Program-made: the position numbers and the translations under genes
Assembly: GCA_018857735.1 (NCBI GenBank)
Contig: JABMCL010000736.1
Coordinates: 766,001 to 830,000 of the forward strand
Direction of reading: 5' to 3'
Length of the DNA stretch: 64,000 nucleotides
Source: Alviniconcha marisindica
Taxonomy: Eukaryota > Mollusca > Gastropoda > Provannidae
The notes under the pieces: generated by a model
Databases searched by the model: none
What the model was told of the DNA's origin: nothing
Seen by the model: the letters and a program-made list of their open reading frames with translations, nothing else
In this document: positions 58,401-63,578 of the stretch, in pieces
Position numbering within the stretch: position 1 is the stretch's first letter
How the letters are laid out: each line of letters opens with the position of its first letter

Positions 58401-59053
58401 ATCGTACTATATACTGAGATGAAAGTAAACATCAGTGTGTCCAACAAAAGCATACATTGAAACTGGTGAATCATGTAGATCATAATCGTTTTAGTATTCA
58501 TGTTAGTTAACTAGATCGTTAACTGCAAAAAGGGGGAGATGTGTTGAGATTGTAATACTGAATGCCATGTGCCTATGGCCGTGCTGATGACGTATGAATA
58601 AATTAAGAAGGCTTGGGGCCTTTGCCGTTTCCCCACTATGGAGTCTGGACATTTCTTGATGTGTGCTGTATGATTGTGTGAAATACTTTCACTACACTCG
58701 ACGAGTAACATCCAAACAGTCTGCGACAAAATCCATACAACCAGTATAATTTGTCAGCGAAAATGGGTCATGCACATATTCAAATTAAAATCAGTAATAT
58801 GAAGAATGCAGCACGGAGTTGTGATAATTGCACAACAAACTGAAAATAACAACACAGCATTTTCTAAGAAATTGGCATCTGTTGCATTTTACAAACATTG
58901 CAGCCCCTTCAGATTATTATTCTGAAACACAGATATCTTTCGCCTTTATGTAATAATCAGATTCAACTGTATTTACTCTGCATTTTCCTCTGTAGCATCA
59001 ATTCCGAGTTTTGAAAGCTCTTCACAAAACCATTGCTCTATGGAGACAGCCAT
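38721..59053 (-). CDS. TRIP4: TRIP4 / ASC-1 gene, 12 coding exons
   Basis: Activating signal cointegrator 1 is a nuclear and cytosolic subunit of the ASC-1 complex (with ASCC1, ASCC2 and ASCC3), acting in transcription coactivation and in rescue of collided ribosomes. Twelve exons on the minus strand join with consistent phases into about 600 residues; human TRIP4 has 581. The order is an N-terminal helical part, a K/R and S/A-rich linker, a Cys-rich zinc module (CxC...CxxC...CxxC), a coiled-coil/charged region, and a C-terminal ASCH domain with the signature G-x-K-x-x-E-x-R (seen as GIKIHEGR). Strongly conserved stretches include [29 protein letters not shown] and [14 protein letters not shown]. 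Intron 1 holds an antisense gypsy element; later introns hold a Tx1-like LINE and many minisatellites. Only the 5' edge of exon 9 and the very C-terminus are unresolved. The head-to-head neighbour is the TTC24-like gene. Confidence 0.95.
38838..38945 (-). repeat. Triplicated exon-12 3' splice site
   Basis: The segment CTGTTTCAG|TATCCTGATGGAGA is present three times with periods of 42 and 38 bp. The copy nearest the exon is the real acceptor. The middle copy keeps AG. The outer copy has TTCATT and has lost the AG. Confidence 0.9.
39270..40153 (-). repeat. Minisatellite amplifying the exon-11 5' splice site
   Basis: About 20 units of 33-51 bp. On the minus strand each carries GCCGACAGAAG|gtgggtag, homologous to the end of exon 11 (ACCGACAGAAG|gtgggtag) plus intron sequence (gtctcgccttgcttgttttc). 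The array begins exactly at the exon/intron junction. The short 33-bp units lack the ggaaaacaagcaag segment. Confidence 0.92.
40154..40251 (-). CDS. TRIP4: TRIP4 exon 11 (ASCH core)
   Basis: Acceptor tgtgtacag|AC, donor CAGAAG|gtgggt; 98 nt, phase 1 to 0. It encodes [20 protein letters not shown] and [12 protein letters not shown], aligned to human [20 protein letters not shown]. The last 18 nt of the exon plus the donor are the founder of the tandem array that follows directly downstream. Confidence 0.97.
40681..40776 (+). repeat. (GA)n microsatellite
   Basis: Interrupted GA run in TRIP4 intron 10. Confidence 0.95.
40907..40965 (-). mobile_element. SINE A tail fragment in TRIP4 intron 10
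   Basis: Contains taagtaaacatggtgcttaa, cgtccacagaaaccataagg and cttattagggacgg. It follows a C17 run and lies about 90 bp from exon 10. Confidence 0.8.
41057..41178 (-). CDS. TRIP4: TRIP4 exon 10 (ASCH core)
   Basis: Acceptor gatgcttcag|C, donor ACAAAG|gtcaga; 122 nt, phase 2 to 1. It completes the ASCH signature G-x-K-x-x-E-x-R across the junction and encodes [16 protein letters not shown], aligned to human [16 protein letters not shown], then a helix ending in SFYK. Confidence 0.97.
41185..41465 (+). repeat. 20-25-bp minisatellite
   Basis: Repeats of gtcagcacagaaaaacacca with variable spacing, in TRIP4 intron 9 immediately next to the exon 10 acceptor. Confidence 0.85.
41540..41840 (+). 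mobile_element. LINE 3'-end fragment (family R7) in TRIP4 intron 9
   Basis: Shares the order ctaccacatattacatacca, gagttatttaggaaag, tgatgttataatttttattg and acagacataaaatatcac with 59980-60185. A GT-rich gap holds a G-run at 41771-41788. Confidence 0.65.
41965..42662 (+). repeat. 15-bp minisatellite, about 45 units
   Basis: The unit is ctgctatgaccttcc with variants (ataacc, aagacc, ccatgg). The 15-bp period opens frames of up to 230 codons on both strands that are not genes. It lies in TRIP4 intron 9. Confidence 0.95.
43045..43275 (-). CDS. TRIP4: TRIP4 exon 9 (start of ASCH domain); 5' edge approximate
   Basis: The donor AAAT|gtgagt at 43045 is clear. Coding sequence reads ...[20 protein letters not shown]... 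and ends [17 protein letters not shown], matching human [17 protein letters not shown], the beginning of the ASCH fold. The 5' edge is not certain: no acceptor with a pyrimidine tract is in phase. One solution uses the alternative exon-8 donor (phase 1) with gaccag|AAATG near 43275; others lie within about 20 nt. Confidence 0.85.
43484..43678 (-). CDS. TRIP4: TRIP4 exon 8
   Basis: Acceptor gcgtgcag|GTCACG, donor CCACAG|gtaggt; 195 nt, phase 0. [13 protein letters not shown] aligns to human VTIDFAGRKILEE, and [13 protein letters not shown] aligns to VLVNPNMYQSPPQ. A second donor 4 nt downstream (GTAG|gtgggg) would give phase 1 and may matter for joining exon 9. Confidence 0.93.
43758..43900 (-). 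repeat. Interspersed repeat R3, copy 3
   Basis: Reverse orientation: gatccaaacacataaaaggt, then gaacgttatttattttgac, then ggggtgatccccttt and caagctacaaaacaac, ending gagaaatgagatg. It sits in TRIP4 intron 7, between exons 7 and 8. Confidence 0.75.
43962..44014 (+). repeat. R6 copy
   Basis: Contains taacttggtgttttacaccc, agtcaaccattgcggtta then tatcggggtga. Confidence 0.7.
44625..44702 (+). repeat. 19-bp tandem repeat next to exon 7 donor
   Basis: Four units of accatctcaaactttgtaa, ending about 20 bp from the exon 7 donor on the intron side. Confidence 0.9.
44722..44863 (-). CDS. TRIP4: TRIP4 exon 7
   Basis: Acceptor gtgtaag|A, donor AAAG|gtgaga; 142 nt, phase 2 to 0. It encodes [20 protein letters not shown] and [20 protein letters not shown], matching human [23 protein letters not shown]; charged and predicted helical. 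Confidence 0.97.
45358..45572 (-). CDS. TRIP4: TRIP4 exon 6
   Basis: Acceptor tgcatgcag|GTGTGC, donor ACCAG|gtcagc; 215 nt, phase 0 to 2. It encodes [20 protein letters not shown] to [15 protein letters not shown], aligned to human VCTHEEQDILQRDSNKSQKL...AIKHKDKLLEFDRT. A GGGER-containing insertion in the middle is not conserved. Confidence 0.95.
46423..46541 (-). CDS. TRIP4: TRIP4 exon 5 (zinc-finger module)
   Basis: Acceptor gttttcag|GG, donor TTG|gtgagt; 119 nt, phase 1 to 0. It codes for the C2HC5-like zinc module, with Cys in CEC, NNCTNCG, VVC and PCLFCG, nearly identical to human [24 protein letters not shown]. This is the part of ASC-1 known to act in protein-protein contacts. Two decayed copies of its first half lie immediately upstream (46545-46740). 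Confidence 0.97.
46545..46740 (-). repeat. Two tandem decayed copies of TRIP4 exon 5 acceptor plus first half
   Basis: The acceptor and first about 64 nt of exon 5, followed by about 30 nt of intron, are repeated twice more upstream of the real exon with a period of 95 then 94 bp. The copies start at about 46636 and 46730 (minus strand). They keep gttttcag|GGAGAACG but lose the CxxCGRVVC half, and the outer copy has a 1-nt deletion. They act at best as decoy acceptors. Confidence 0.9.
47711..47824 (-). repeat. Interspersed repeat R3, copy 4 (continues after the LINE)
   Basis: Reverse orientation: aaacacaaaaggttcaaaat, gtaatcccctttatcaagct then acaaaaagac. The matching distal part (aaaatgagatgg) resumes at 49464 after the Tx1-like LINE, so the LINE landed inside this repeat. 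Confidence 0.75.
47825..49449 (+). mobile_element. 5'-truncated Tx1/L1-like LINE in TRIP4 intron 4
   Basis: An open frame (47821-48855) reads as the C-terminal third of an L1/Tx1-type ORF2. It has [16 protein letters not shown] and [19 protein letters not shown], then the zinc-knuckle-like CSFC...HIFWRC. A 3'UTR with TG and GA runs follows, ending in AATAAA, a CCCC-AAA-GGGG hairpin and an A-rich tail. The 14-bp target duplication GAATTAAACAGTGA flanks it at 47811-47824 and 49450-49463. It is antisense to TRIP4. The intact frame suggests a recent insertion. Confidence 0.93.
49608..49655 (+). repeat. R6 copy
   Basis: Contains gctttacgcccagtcaatcg then ttacagttatatca; partial, about 50 bp from TRIP4 exon 4. 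Confidence 0.55.
49702..49831 (-). CDS. TRIP4: TRIP4 exon 4
   Basis: Acceptor tgtgaag|GAACAG, donor CCAG|gtagtg; 130 nt, phase 0 to 1. It encodes [20 protein letters not shown] and LPG, aligned to human KFVNLYTREGQDRLAVLLPG just before the zinc module. Confidence 0.92.
50219..50440 (-). CDS. TRIP4: TRIP4 exon 3 (basic, then Ser/Ala-rich linker)
   Basis: The acceptor is tttccag|GTGTAC. The donor is either CAA|gtcagc (end at 50219) or AAA|gtcctc (end at 50210); both leave phase 0. It codes for a [12 protein letters not shown] basic patch followed by low-complexity Ala/Ser/Thr/Val, equivalent to the poorly conserved KRGRKKGR linker of vertebrate TRIP4. The patch could serve as a nuclear localisation signal (inference). 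Confidence 0.8.
50684..50722 (-). repeat. LINE-tail repeat R5, partial
   Basis: Contains gagaacttgaacttgaattc then aaaaactttaatactcaagg; a shortened copy of 50780-50865. Confidence 0.6.
50739..50783 (+). repeat. (GA)n microsatellite
   Basis: Runs into the R5 repeat, as its tail on the minus strand. Confidence 0.95.
50780..50865 (-). repeat. LINE-tail repeat R5
   Basis: On the minus strand it reads ...CCTTGTGAAATAAAGTTTTTG then AATTCGAGTTTGAGTTC and runs straight into (TC)n. This looks like a retroelement 3' end with AATAAA and a dinucleotide tail. Confidence 0.65.
50866..51822 (-). mobile_element. SINE B copy split by a LINE tail
   Basis: The SINE sequence runs 50866-51003, breaks at ...gtacttaca and resumes at 51486 with cttacagcgctgg. 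The two parts together equal one element in the same orientation. The head, with its tRNA-like boxes, is at 51740-51822 and is somewhat decayed. Confidence 0.9.
51004..51485 (-). mobile_element. LINE 3'-end insertion (family R4) inside SINE B
   Basis: On the minus strand it ends AATTTCCCACTGGGATTAATAAAG then (TTATTG)n, a 3' end seen in L2/CR1-type LINEs. About 220 bp match 1923-2150. The sequence cttaca occurs at both edges (50998-51003, 51486-51491), consistent with a short target duplication. A 23-bp duplication with gtgtagggttac sits at the right edge. Confidence 0.75.
52246..52336 (-). repeat. LINE-tail repeat R5
   Basis: Same family as 50780-50865 (gaacttgaactcgagctcta, aaactttattttagaagg, gtagtttaggttcagtt), located directly beside the (GA)n run at 52337-52427. 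Confidence 0.65.
52337..52427 (+). repeat. (GA)n microsatellite
   Basis: About 90 bp; the tail of the R5 repeat at 52246-52336. Confidence 0.96.
52581..52728 (-). CDS. TRIP4: TRIP4 exon 2
   Basis: Acceptor ctggcacag| and donor AAA|gtaagc; 148 nt, phase 2 in and phase 0 out. It encodes 49 residues after the split Glu ([19 protein letters not shown]...), matching the N-terminal helical domain of ASC-1 (IESAEEIREYV in human). Intron 1 upstream is about 6.2 kb and carries the gypsy element. Confidence 0.9.
52848..53665. other. TRIP4 intron 1, proximal part
   Basis: AT-rich unique DNA; a G-rich patch at 53320-53350 and a C-rich patch at 53409-53440. No other features. Confidence 0.5.
53671..53849 (+). 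repeat. 5' LTR of the gypsy element
   Basis: 179 bp, matched to the 3' LTR along its full length with two differences near the right end (CGGTGAG versus CGACGAG). It contains AATAAA-like and promoter-like sequence typical of LTRs. Confidence 0.95.
53850..53867 (+). promoter_or_regulatory. Primer binding site
   Basis: TGGTGTCAGAAGTGAAAG starts immediately after the 5' LTR with TGG, complementary to a tRNA CCA end. The cognate tRNA was not determined. Confidence 0.75.
53909..54337 (+). pseudogene. gag N-terminal part (frameshifted)
   Basis: 142 residues of a Ty3/gypsy capsid-like protein ([20 protein letters not shown] ... [15 protein letters not shown]). The frame ends early. The remainder, including two CCHC-like knuckles with CxxC pairs around 54592-54700, lies in other frames. 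Confidence 0.85.
54790..56254 (+). pseudogene. pol part 1: protease and reverse transcriptase (disrupted)
   Basis: Around 54830-54850 is an aspartic protease start whose DTGA-type active site is interrupted by a frameshift. The RT has [13 protein letters not shown], the polymerase motif FFDDILVF (F-x-DD) and LGFVI. A frameshift lies at about 55300, and RNase H begins with [14 protein letters not shown]. An in-frame TAA ends the frame at 56252-56254. Confidence 0.9.
56255..57784 (+). pseudogene. pol part 2: RNase H end and integrase (core broken)
   Basis: In the same frame after the TAA is TDHKPLV and LADTLSRSS (RNase H end). The integrase HHCC zinc region follows (HEGHMG...CRHC), then the first catalytic Asp in GTDICEF. 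After about 57060 the frame shifts: the second Asp (SDN) lies out of frame, and the segment with the catalytic Glu appears deleted. A C-terminal chromatin-contact region ([11 protein letters not shown]...RRHLKRIH) and a Pro/Thr/Ser tail follow. Confidence 0.85.
57826..58070 (+). repeat. Degenerate repeats between pol and 3' LTR
   Basis: The phrase tgccatgagagcaca (with variants) recurs about 6-7 times with T-rich spacers (gtgtagttt). It lies within the gypsy element and appears non-coding. Confidence 0.7.
58527..58539 (+). promoter_or_regulatory. Polypurine tract
   Basis: AAAAAGGGGGAGA immediately before the 3' LTR, the expected plus-strand primer of the element. Confidence 0.85.
58540..58718 (+). 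repeat. 3' LTR of the gypsy element
   Basis: 179 bp, 177 of which match the 5' LTR. It is followed by the target duplication gtctg. Confidence 0.95.
58977..59053 (-). CDS. TRIP4: TRIP4 exon 1 (start codon)
   Basis: Begins at ATG and reads [19 protein letters not shown], then ATEENA and two bases of the next codon, which resembles the MAV...W..Q.L start of vertebrate TRIP4. It ends in GCAGA|gtaaat, a good donor in phase 2. Joined to exon 2 it restores E-YILS, aligned to human Q-YVLS. The ATG lies in a unique, repeat-free stretch, and a TSS is expected within roughly 59.06-59.35 kb. Confidence 0.85.
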
Positions 59054-59488
59054 CTTGTCGTCTTCTTAGCAAATGCGATTTTATTAGAAAAGATTTTGTT
59101 AAGGGGAGTAACTAAGTGTGGAACTCTTTTGTGGTTGCCAAGCTTGAAAACACTGTTTGGTCCATAAACAAAAGTGCAAAGTGAAAATTTGAGCTGTTGA
59201 CAAATATTTCAATAATCCTTTGATGCTTGAAGCACACTGGTGCACTGGAGTTTTTGATCGTCGGTTGACAAGTATGTGAAGTATTTACTTTCCGGTCGTA
59301 CACGTCTGTATTTTTTCAGTTTAATTTTTTTGGGGAGTGATAATGACTAACAGAGTCCTATAGTTGCTTGTTGCATAATTCATTGCACATTTACATGGCA
59401 CAAATTCCGGCGAATGCGCAAGTAGTTTTTACAGACACCGACCAATATTCATGTTGGTAGTGACTGTACAATATATTCGTGCATGCTG

Positions 59489-59489
<1 letters not shown>

Positions 59490-59558
<69 letters not shown>

Positions 59559-59663
59559 CGCGCGCACACACACACACACACATGTGACACAACCTTCAAT
59601 ATGATGAAGGAGGTCACCCTACAGAAGAAGAAAAAGAACACACACACACACACACACACACAC

Positions 59664-59697
<34 letters not shown>

Positions 59698-59698
59698 A
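59490..59698 (+). repeat. (CA)n microsatellites (two)
   Basis: Two CA runs (59490-59581 and 59638-59697) separated by about 56 bp, upstream of TRIP4. Confidence 0.96.
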
Positions 59699-60180
59699 CT
59701 TTGTTGGGTACCATCTCACTGTGGTCATTGGAATGAAATATCAGATAAATTAGCTAAACAAGGTGCAATGAAAAACATGTCTGAAATATCATACAGTAAC
59801 CTACTACTTTCATCTCATGAGACTGCTTCAATACTTGAGAAGACCATGTATCAAGAATTGGAAAAAAAGTAAATCTGCAATACCTTCTTGTTCAAGGTAT
59901 TTAACAAGAGTAATATACAAGTTCCATCAAAATTCATGGAACACTAAATATTCACAGAATGTGACATGCATTTGTAAGAATGTCCTATCTCTAAACCACA
60001 TACTACTTGAATGTCCTATTACCACAGTTATTTCAGAAAAATAGGTAATGTATATTTTGTCTAATAATGATGTTATAACTTCTATTGTTAAATTGATTGT
60101 TCACTTACTAATATATGAGTTTTTTTGTTTTTGTTTTTTGTTGTTGGCTAATATGACCTTGCTGTGAACATACATAAAAT
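59690..60180 (+). mobile_element. LINE fragment with RNase H and 3' end (family R7)
   Basis: The frame starting at about 59707 reads VPSHCGHWNEISDKLAKQGA, the C-terminal part of a non-LTR RNase H (SHCG...NE.AD.LA). It then decays, with a conserved tail (SLNHILLECP, zinc-like). The 3' part to about 60180 matches 41540-41830. It lies between TRIP4 and the TTC24-like gene. Confidence 0.8.
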
Positions 60181-60186
60181 AACACA

Positions 60187-60205
60187 TTCACACACATGTG
60201 CGCAT

Positions 60206-60271
<66 letters not shown>
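60187..60271 (+). repeat. (CA)n microsatellite
   Basis: Follows the R7 LINE tail. Confidence 0.96.
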
Positions 60272-60272
<1 letters not shown>

Positions 60273-60689
60273 CTCTACAATAACAGAATGCATACCCATT
60301 CCAATCACTTTTAATCAAAAGAGTTATTAAACACCTTTTGAGTTCAGTTAATAATCCTGCAGTAGAACATGACCCATGGATGATACAGTAACAAATTTCC
60401 TGCATTGAAAAATAAGTGAATCTCGTACTTATATTTGTGTAATGATAGTAACATTTCCTGTGCATTTTGCAATAACCAGCATAACCCATTTCCAGCCTAG
60501 AGGACATAGCCTGACATCATTGACAAAGCTTTTCCCGTTTACTTCTCATGTTGTGGACCATTGATTGTTATCAGTCTAAATGCTTTTGATGTTCCTCTGA
60601 AGGCTTTTTGTTTGCCATTTTATTTTATTTTTATTAATGAGCCTTAGTAGTTAGCTGAATTGCCCCATGAGGGATGATTGCGAGAGCTT

Positions 60690-61200
60690 TTCCCAATTAT
60701 TTTCTGTGATGTTGACAGAACTTTTCCTATTTACTTATGTGATGTCATTGAGTCCACCAGAGCTTTGCCACATAAGTGTGTGATGTCAGTGAGTCTGACA
60801 AAAAAAATTCCATTTATTTATGTGATGTCATTGATAGACTTTTTCCCATTTACTTATGTGACATCACTGACAGAGTTCTTCCCACTTATGTGATGTCATT
60901 GACAGAGCTCTTCCCATTTACTTATGTAAAGTCATTGACAGAGCTCTTCCCATTTACTTATGTAAAGTCATTGACAGAGCTCTTCCCATTTACTTATGTG
61001 ATATCACTGACAGAGCTCTTCCCATTTACTTATGTGATATCACTGACAGAGCTCTTCCCATTTACTTATGTGACATCACTGACAGAGCTCTTTCCATTTA
61101 CTTATGTGACATCACTGACAGAGCTCTTCCCATTTACTTATGTGACATCACTGACAGAGCTCTTCCCATTTATGGGATGTCATTGACAGAGCTTTTACTT
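60690..61200 (+). repeat. 36-bp minisatellite upstream of the TTC24-like gene
   Basis: The unit is ttgacagagctcttcccatt then tacttatgtgacatca. Units diverge to the left and are uniform on the right, ending about 200 bp before the start codon. Confidence 0.9.
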
Positions 61201-61401
61201 ATGTGATGTATGCTTGAGTTCCAGTGTCTTGGGCATCTGCACATGGAACAAATGTCTTGAAATTAATGTTTCTGGTTTGCTAAGACTCTTGTTCAGGCCA
61301 TTCTTGGGAGGAACCAGAAGCAGCAGTACAGGTTCCCCAGCAGGGAAAGGGTTAAAGATGGATCACATTCACATTTCAGCTGACATAATTCCTGAAACAC
61401 A

Positions 61402-61815
61402 ATGAGGATGGACCAGCACATCAAGCAGCTGATTGAGAAGTACACTTTTGAAGCTGCCAGGCTCTCTCACTATGAGGCACTTGAGAGATACAACATGGCC
61501 TACGCACAAGCCAAGGAACTGGGAAACGCTTTCACCATCCGAGCCTGTGCAGCCAATCTTGGAGCCATGTATGTTAGCCTTGGCAAAAAAGATGAAGCTG
61601 AAAAAGGACTGAAATATCTTAAGGAGGCAACCCCCCCAGAAGGGATGGCAGATGGTGTTTCCAACGGCGATCTTTTTTTCAACTTTGGTCTTGCATATAC
61701 GGTCTTGGGCCGATTCAGGGAGGCAGGGAGTTCCTTCCAGCAAGCACTACAAGAGTACAGGAAAGAAAGAGACAATTTGAACATGGAGATTGAAACACTG
61801 AAACAACTTATACAG
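61402..61815 (+). CDS. TTC24-like exon A (TPR repeats)
   Basis: ATG at 61402 (a second Met at 61408) to donor ATACAG|gtaata; 414 nt, phase 0 out. It holds three TPR-like helical pairs at about residues 5-38, 44-77 and 88-121. A possible acceptor acatttcag| lies about 25 nt before the ATG, so an upstream 5'UTR exon is possible. Confidence 0.75.
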
Positions 61816-63351
61816 GTAATACTTATTATAGTGACAACAATTTTGCTTTTTGTTTGCATATATTTTATTTTGTATTCTGTTTATCTATTTATTTTGCTAC
61901 TGTGTAAAACATTTTCTGTTGGGACCAGTCTGTTTGTGAGAACAATGACTTGGATTAGAGTCTAAATCTCCTAAACTTGTCTTTTTCCACTTAGAAGTAA
62001 ATCATTATAATTGACAAACCATGTTGGGTAGACATTGAAATCTCTTGTGAAACCCCACCAGGTCAATGGCTTTATTTTGGGTTGTTTTATAGCTGGTTCA
62101 GTGTAAGGGGAAAGTAAATATATTTATCAAAAGACATGTACCAATGATTCCTAAAAAGAAATCATTGTTGGTTACAGTAGTTCTTGGTGAGTCACAAATA
62201 TATGACAGGTAGAAACCCTAAACAATTGCAAATGTTTCCTTACGTTTGTTTTGTTTTCAGTACAAGAATCTGTGTGTTGGTGGAAAGGTGTTCAGTTAAA
62301 AATGAAATGCTTGTGTTACAACAGGTTAGTGAAGATCGCCGGAAGTATGGAGAAAAAGTTGATTGGTGTCGTGAATTGGAAGAGACCTACAAACGTGCCA
62401 ACAGGTTGAAAGAACAGCTACAGGTGATGATTCAAAGGATCACACTGCAGCTTCCAGGCCAGAGGGACAAACTGCAACAACAGGTAGGGCAGATTTTTTT
62501 AACATAAAATCTTAATTTATTCCCTTAGCATTTCACAATGTCATATATAATGAACATATGTTGGAACTAGGATGTGTGGTATGAGGCAATGCCCGAGACA
62601 CACACACATGCATGCAAGCATACACGCACACACACACACACAACACAACACAACATATACTGTATGTGTGTGTGAGTAATGTTTTAAATCTTGATGTTAG
62701 ACATAATTTTACAATTTTACTTTGGATGCTTTCAAATGACAGTGTCAGTCCTGTGATTCAGTAACCTGTACAAATTAAGTACTAGGTTATTGTTATTCAT
62801 TGTGAGGTTGGTTCTCTGTATTTATATACTTTTTATAGATGAGCTGTCCACATAAATATCCTAAACTGGGGTGAGTAATGCCTTGTGAATTCAAAAACAC
62901 AGCAAGATCAGCTGGAACAAGATGAAACACAGCAAGATTCTGAGGTGGAGCAGGACACAGACAGGGAGCTGGAGAGATGCTGTGACCTGTTCAACTCTAT
63001 AAGGCAACACGAAGTCAAAGGTTGGTCCTCAGTCTACTAGTTCATAAATATTGCTTACCTATTACTCATGCAGCATTTTCATCGGTGGGTGTAGTCACCT
63101 GCTGATTTTCTGTTTTGTTAATGCATCATCGTTTCATAGTTGGGATAAAGGTCCTTGATTTGTTTGTTTGTTTATTATTTGTTTGTTTGTTTGTTAGTTT
63201 GTTTTGCTCAGTGGAAGTGTGTCGTCTCATGTTCTTTTTGGTGGCAATGGTAACCGTTTACTTAATACATATTTTATGTATGTGTCTTACAGCACAGCTG
63301 TATGATTTGCTGAAAGAAAATCAACAGTTTCAGTCCTACTGTTTTCTTTGA
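61402..63351 (+). CDS. TPR-repeat protein, TTC24-like (4 exons placed)
   Basis: Four exons join in consistent phase to about 249 residues. Residues 1-138 are helical TPR repeats. ACAANLGAMYVSLGKKDEAE and GDLFFNFGLAYTVLGRFREA follow the W/L-G-x-Y-x-x-x-G pattern, and I recognise similarity to the N-terminal TPRs of TTC24 (ACAFNLGAAYVETG, CFNVALAYHALGELPQA). The following exons give a charged coiled-coil region and an acidic/Gln-rich tail instead of the further TPRs expected for a 580-residue TTC24, so either more exons follow or the invertebrate protein differs. Role unknown; TPRs are protein-protein scaffolds. It is head to head with TRIP4. A TGA is in frame 9 nt upstream of the ATG. Confidence 0.6.
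62325..62483 (+). CDS. TTC24-like exon B (coiled coil)
   Basis: Acceptor gttacaacag|GTTAGT, donor CAACAG|gtaggg; 159 nt, phase 0 to 0. It encodes VSEDRRKYGEKVDWCRELEE and TYKRANRLKEQLQVMIQRIT, a continuous charged helix. Confidence 0.65.
62903..63020 (+). CDS. TTC24-like exon C (acidic, Gln-rich)
   Basis: Acceptor aaacacag|CAAGAT (weak pyrimidine tract), donor GTCAAAG|gttggt; 118 nt, phase 0 to 1. It encodes QDQLEQDETQQDSEVEQDTD and RELERCCDLFNSIRQHEVK. The weak acceptor makes the 5' edge less sure. Confidence 0.5.
63293..63351 (+). CDS. TTC24-like exon D (possible last exon)
   Basis: Acceptor gtgtcttacag|CACAG takes phase 1 and reads AQLYDLLKENQQFQSYCFL then TGA. No good donor occurs before the stop, so it is either the terminal exon or an alternative end. 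A further 18-nt candidate micro-exon is at 63561-63578. Confidence 0.45.
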
Positions 63352-63560
63352 GTTTTTATGAGCTTTTTTGTTTTGTTTTTCTCCTTTTTTTCTTATTTTT
63401 CTTAGCATTCTGATTCAGTCCGTAAGTTGTCTTCTTTTGATTCATTGAATATTACACAGTGGAATAAATAAGCTGTAGTTGATAGCATTATACAAACAAC
63501 AACAACAACAACAAAATTCTAAACAACATTTAACTTGATGTGCATGGCTTTCATCAACAG

Positions 63561-63578
63561 GTCAAGATATGGCAGAAG
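63561..63578 (+). other. Candidate 18-nt micro-exon
   Basis: Bounded by tcatcaacag| and |gtaataag, good 3' and 5' splice sites. It could be read VKIWQK in phase 0. Only an alternative transcript of the TTC24-like gene would use it; transcript data are needed to accept it. Confidence 0.2.

Larger units (their letters stand above)
53671..58718 (+). mobile_element. Ty3/gypsy LTR retrotransposon, defective, in TRIP4 intron 1
   Basis: A 5,048-bp element with 179-bp LTRs starting TGTG and ending AACA, flanked by the 5-bp target duplication gtctg (53666-53670 and 58719-58723). Internal order is PBS, gag, protease, reverse transcriptase, RNase H, integrase, PPT. This is the Ty3/gypsy (Metaviridae) order, and the RT resembles Mag/K02A2.6-type elements. 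The LTRs differ at only 2 positions, yet the coding part has frameshifts in gag, at the protease and before RT, a stop codon in RNase H, and frameshifts plus a deletion in the integrase core. It is antisense to TRIP4. Confidence 0.95.

Noticed and set aside
60776..61186. 136-codon frame with TELFPFTYV repeats
   Set aside because: A translation of the 36-bp minisatellite.
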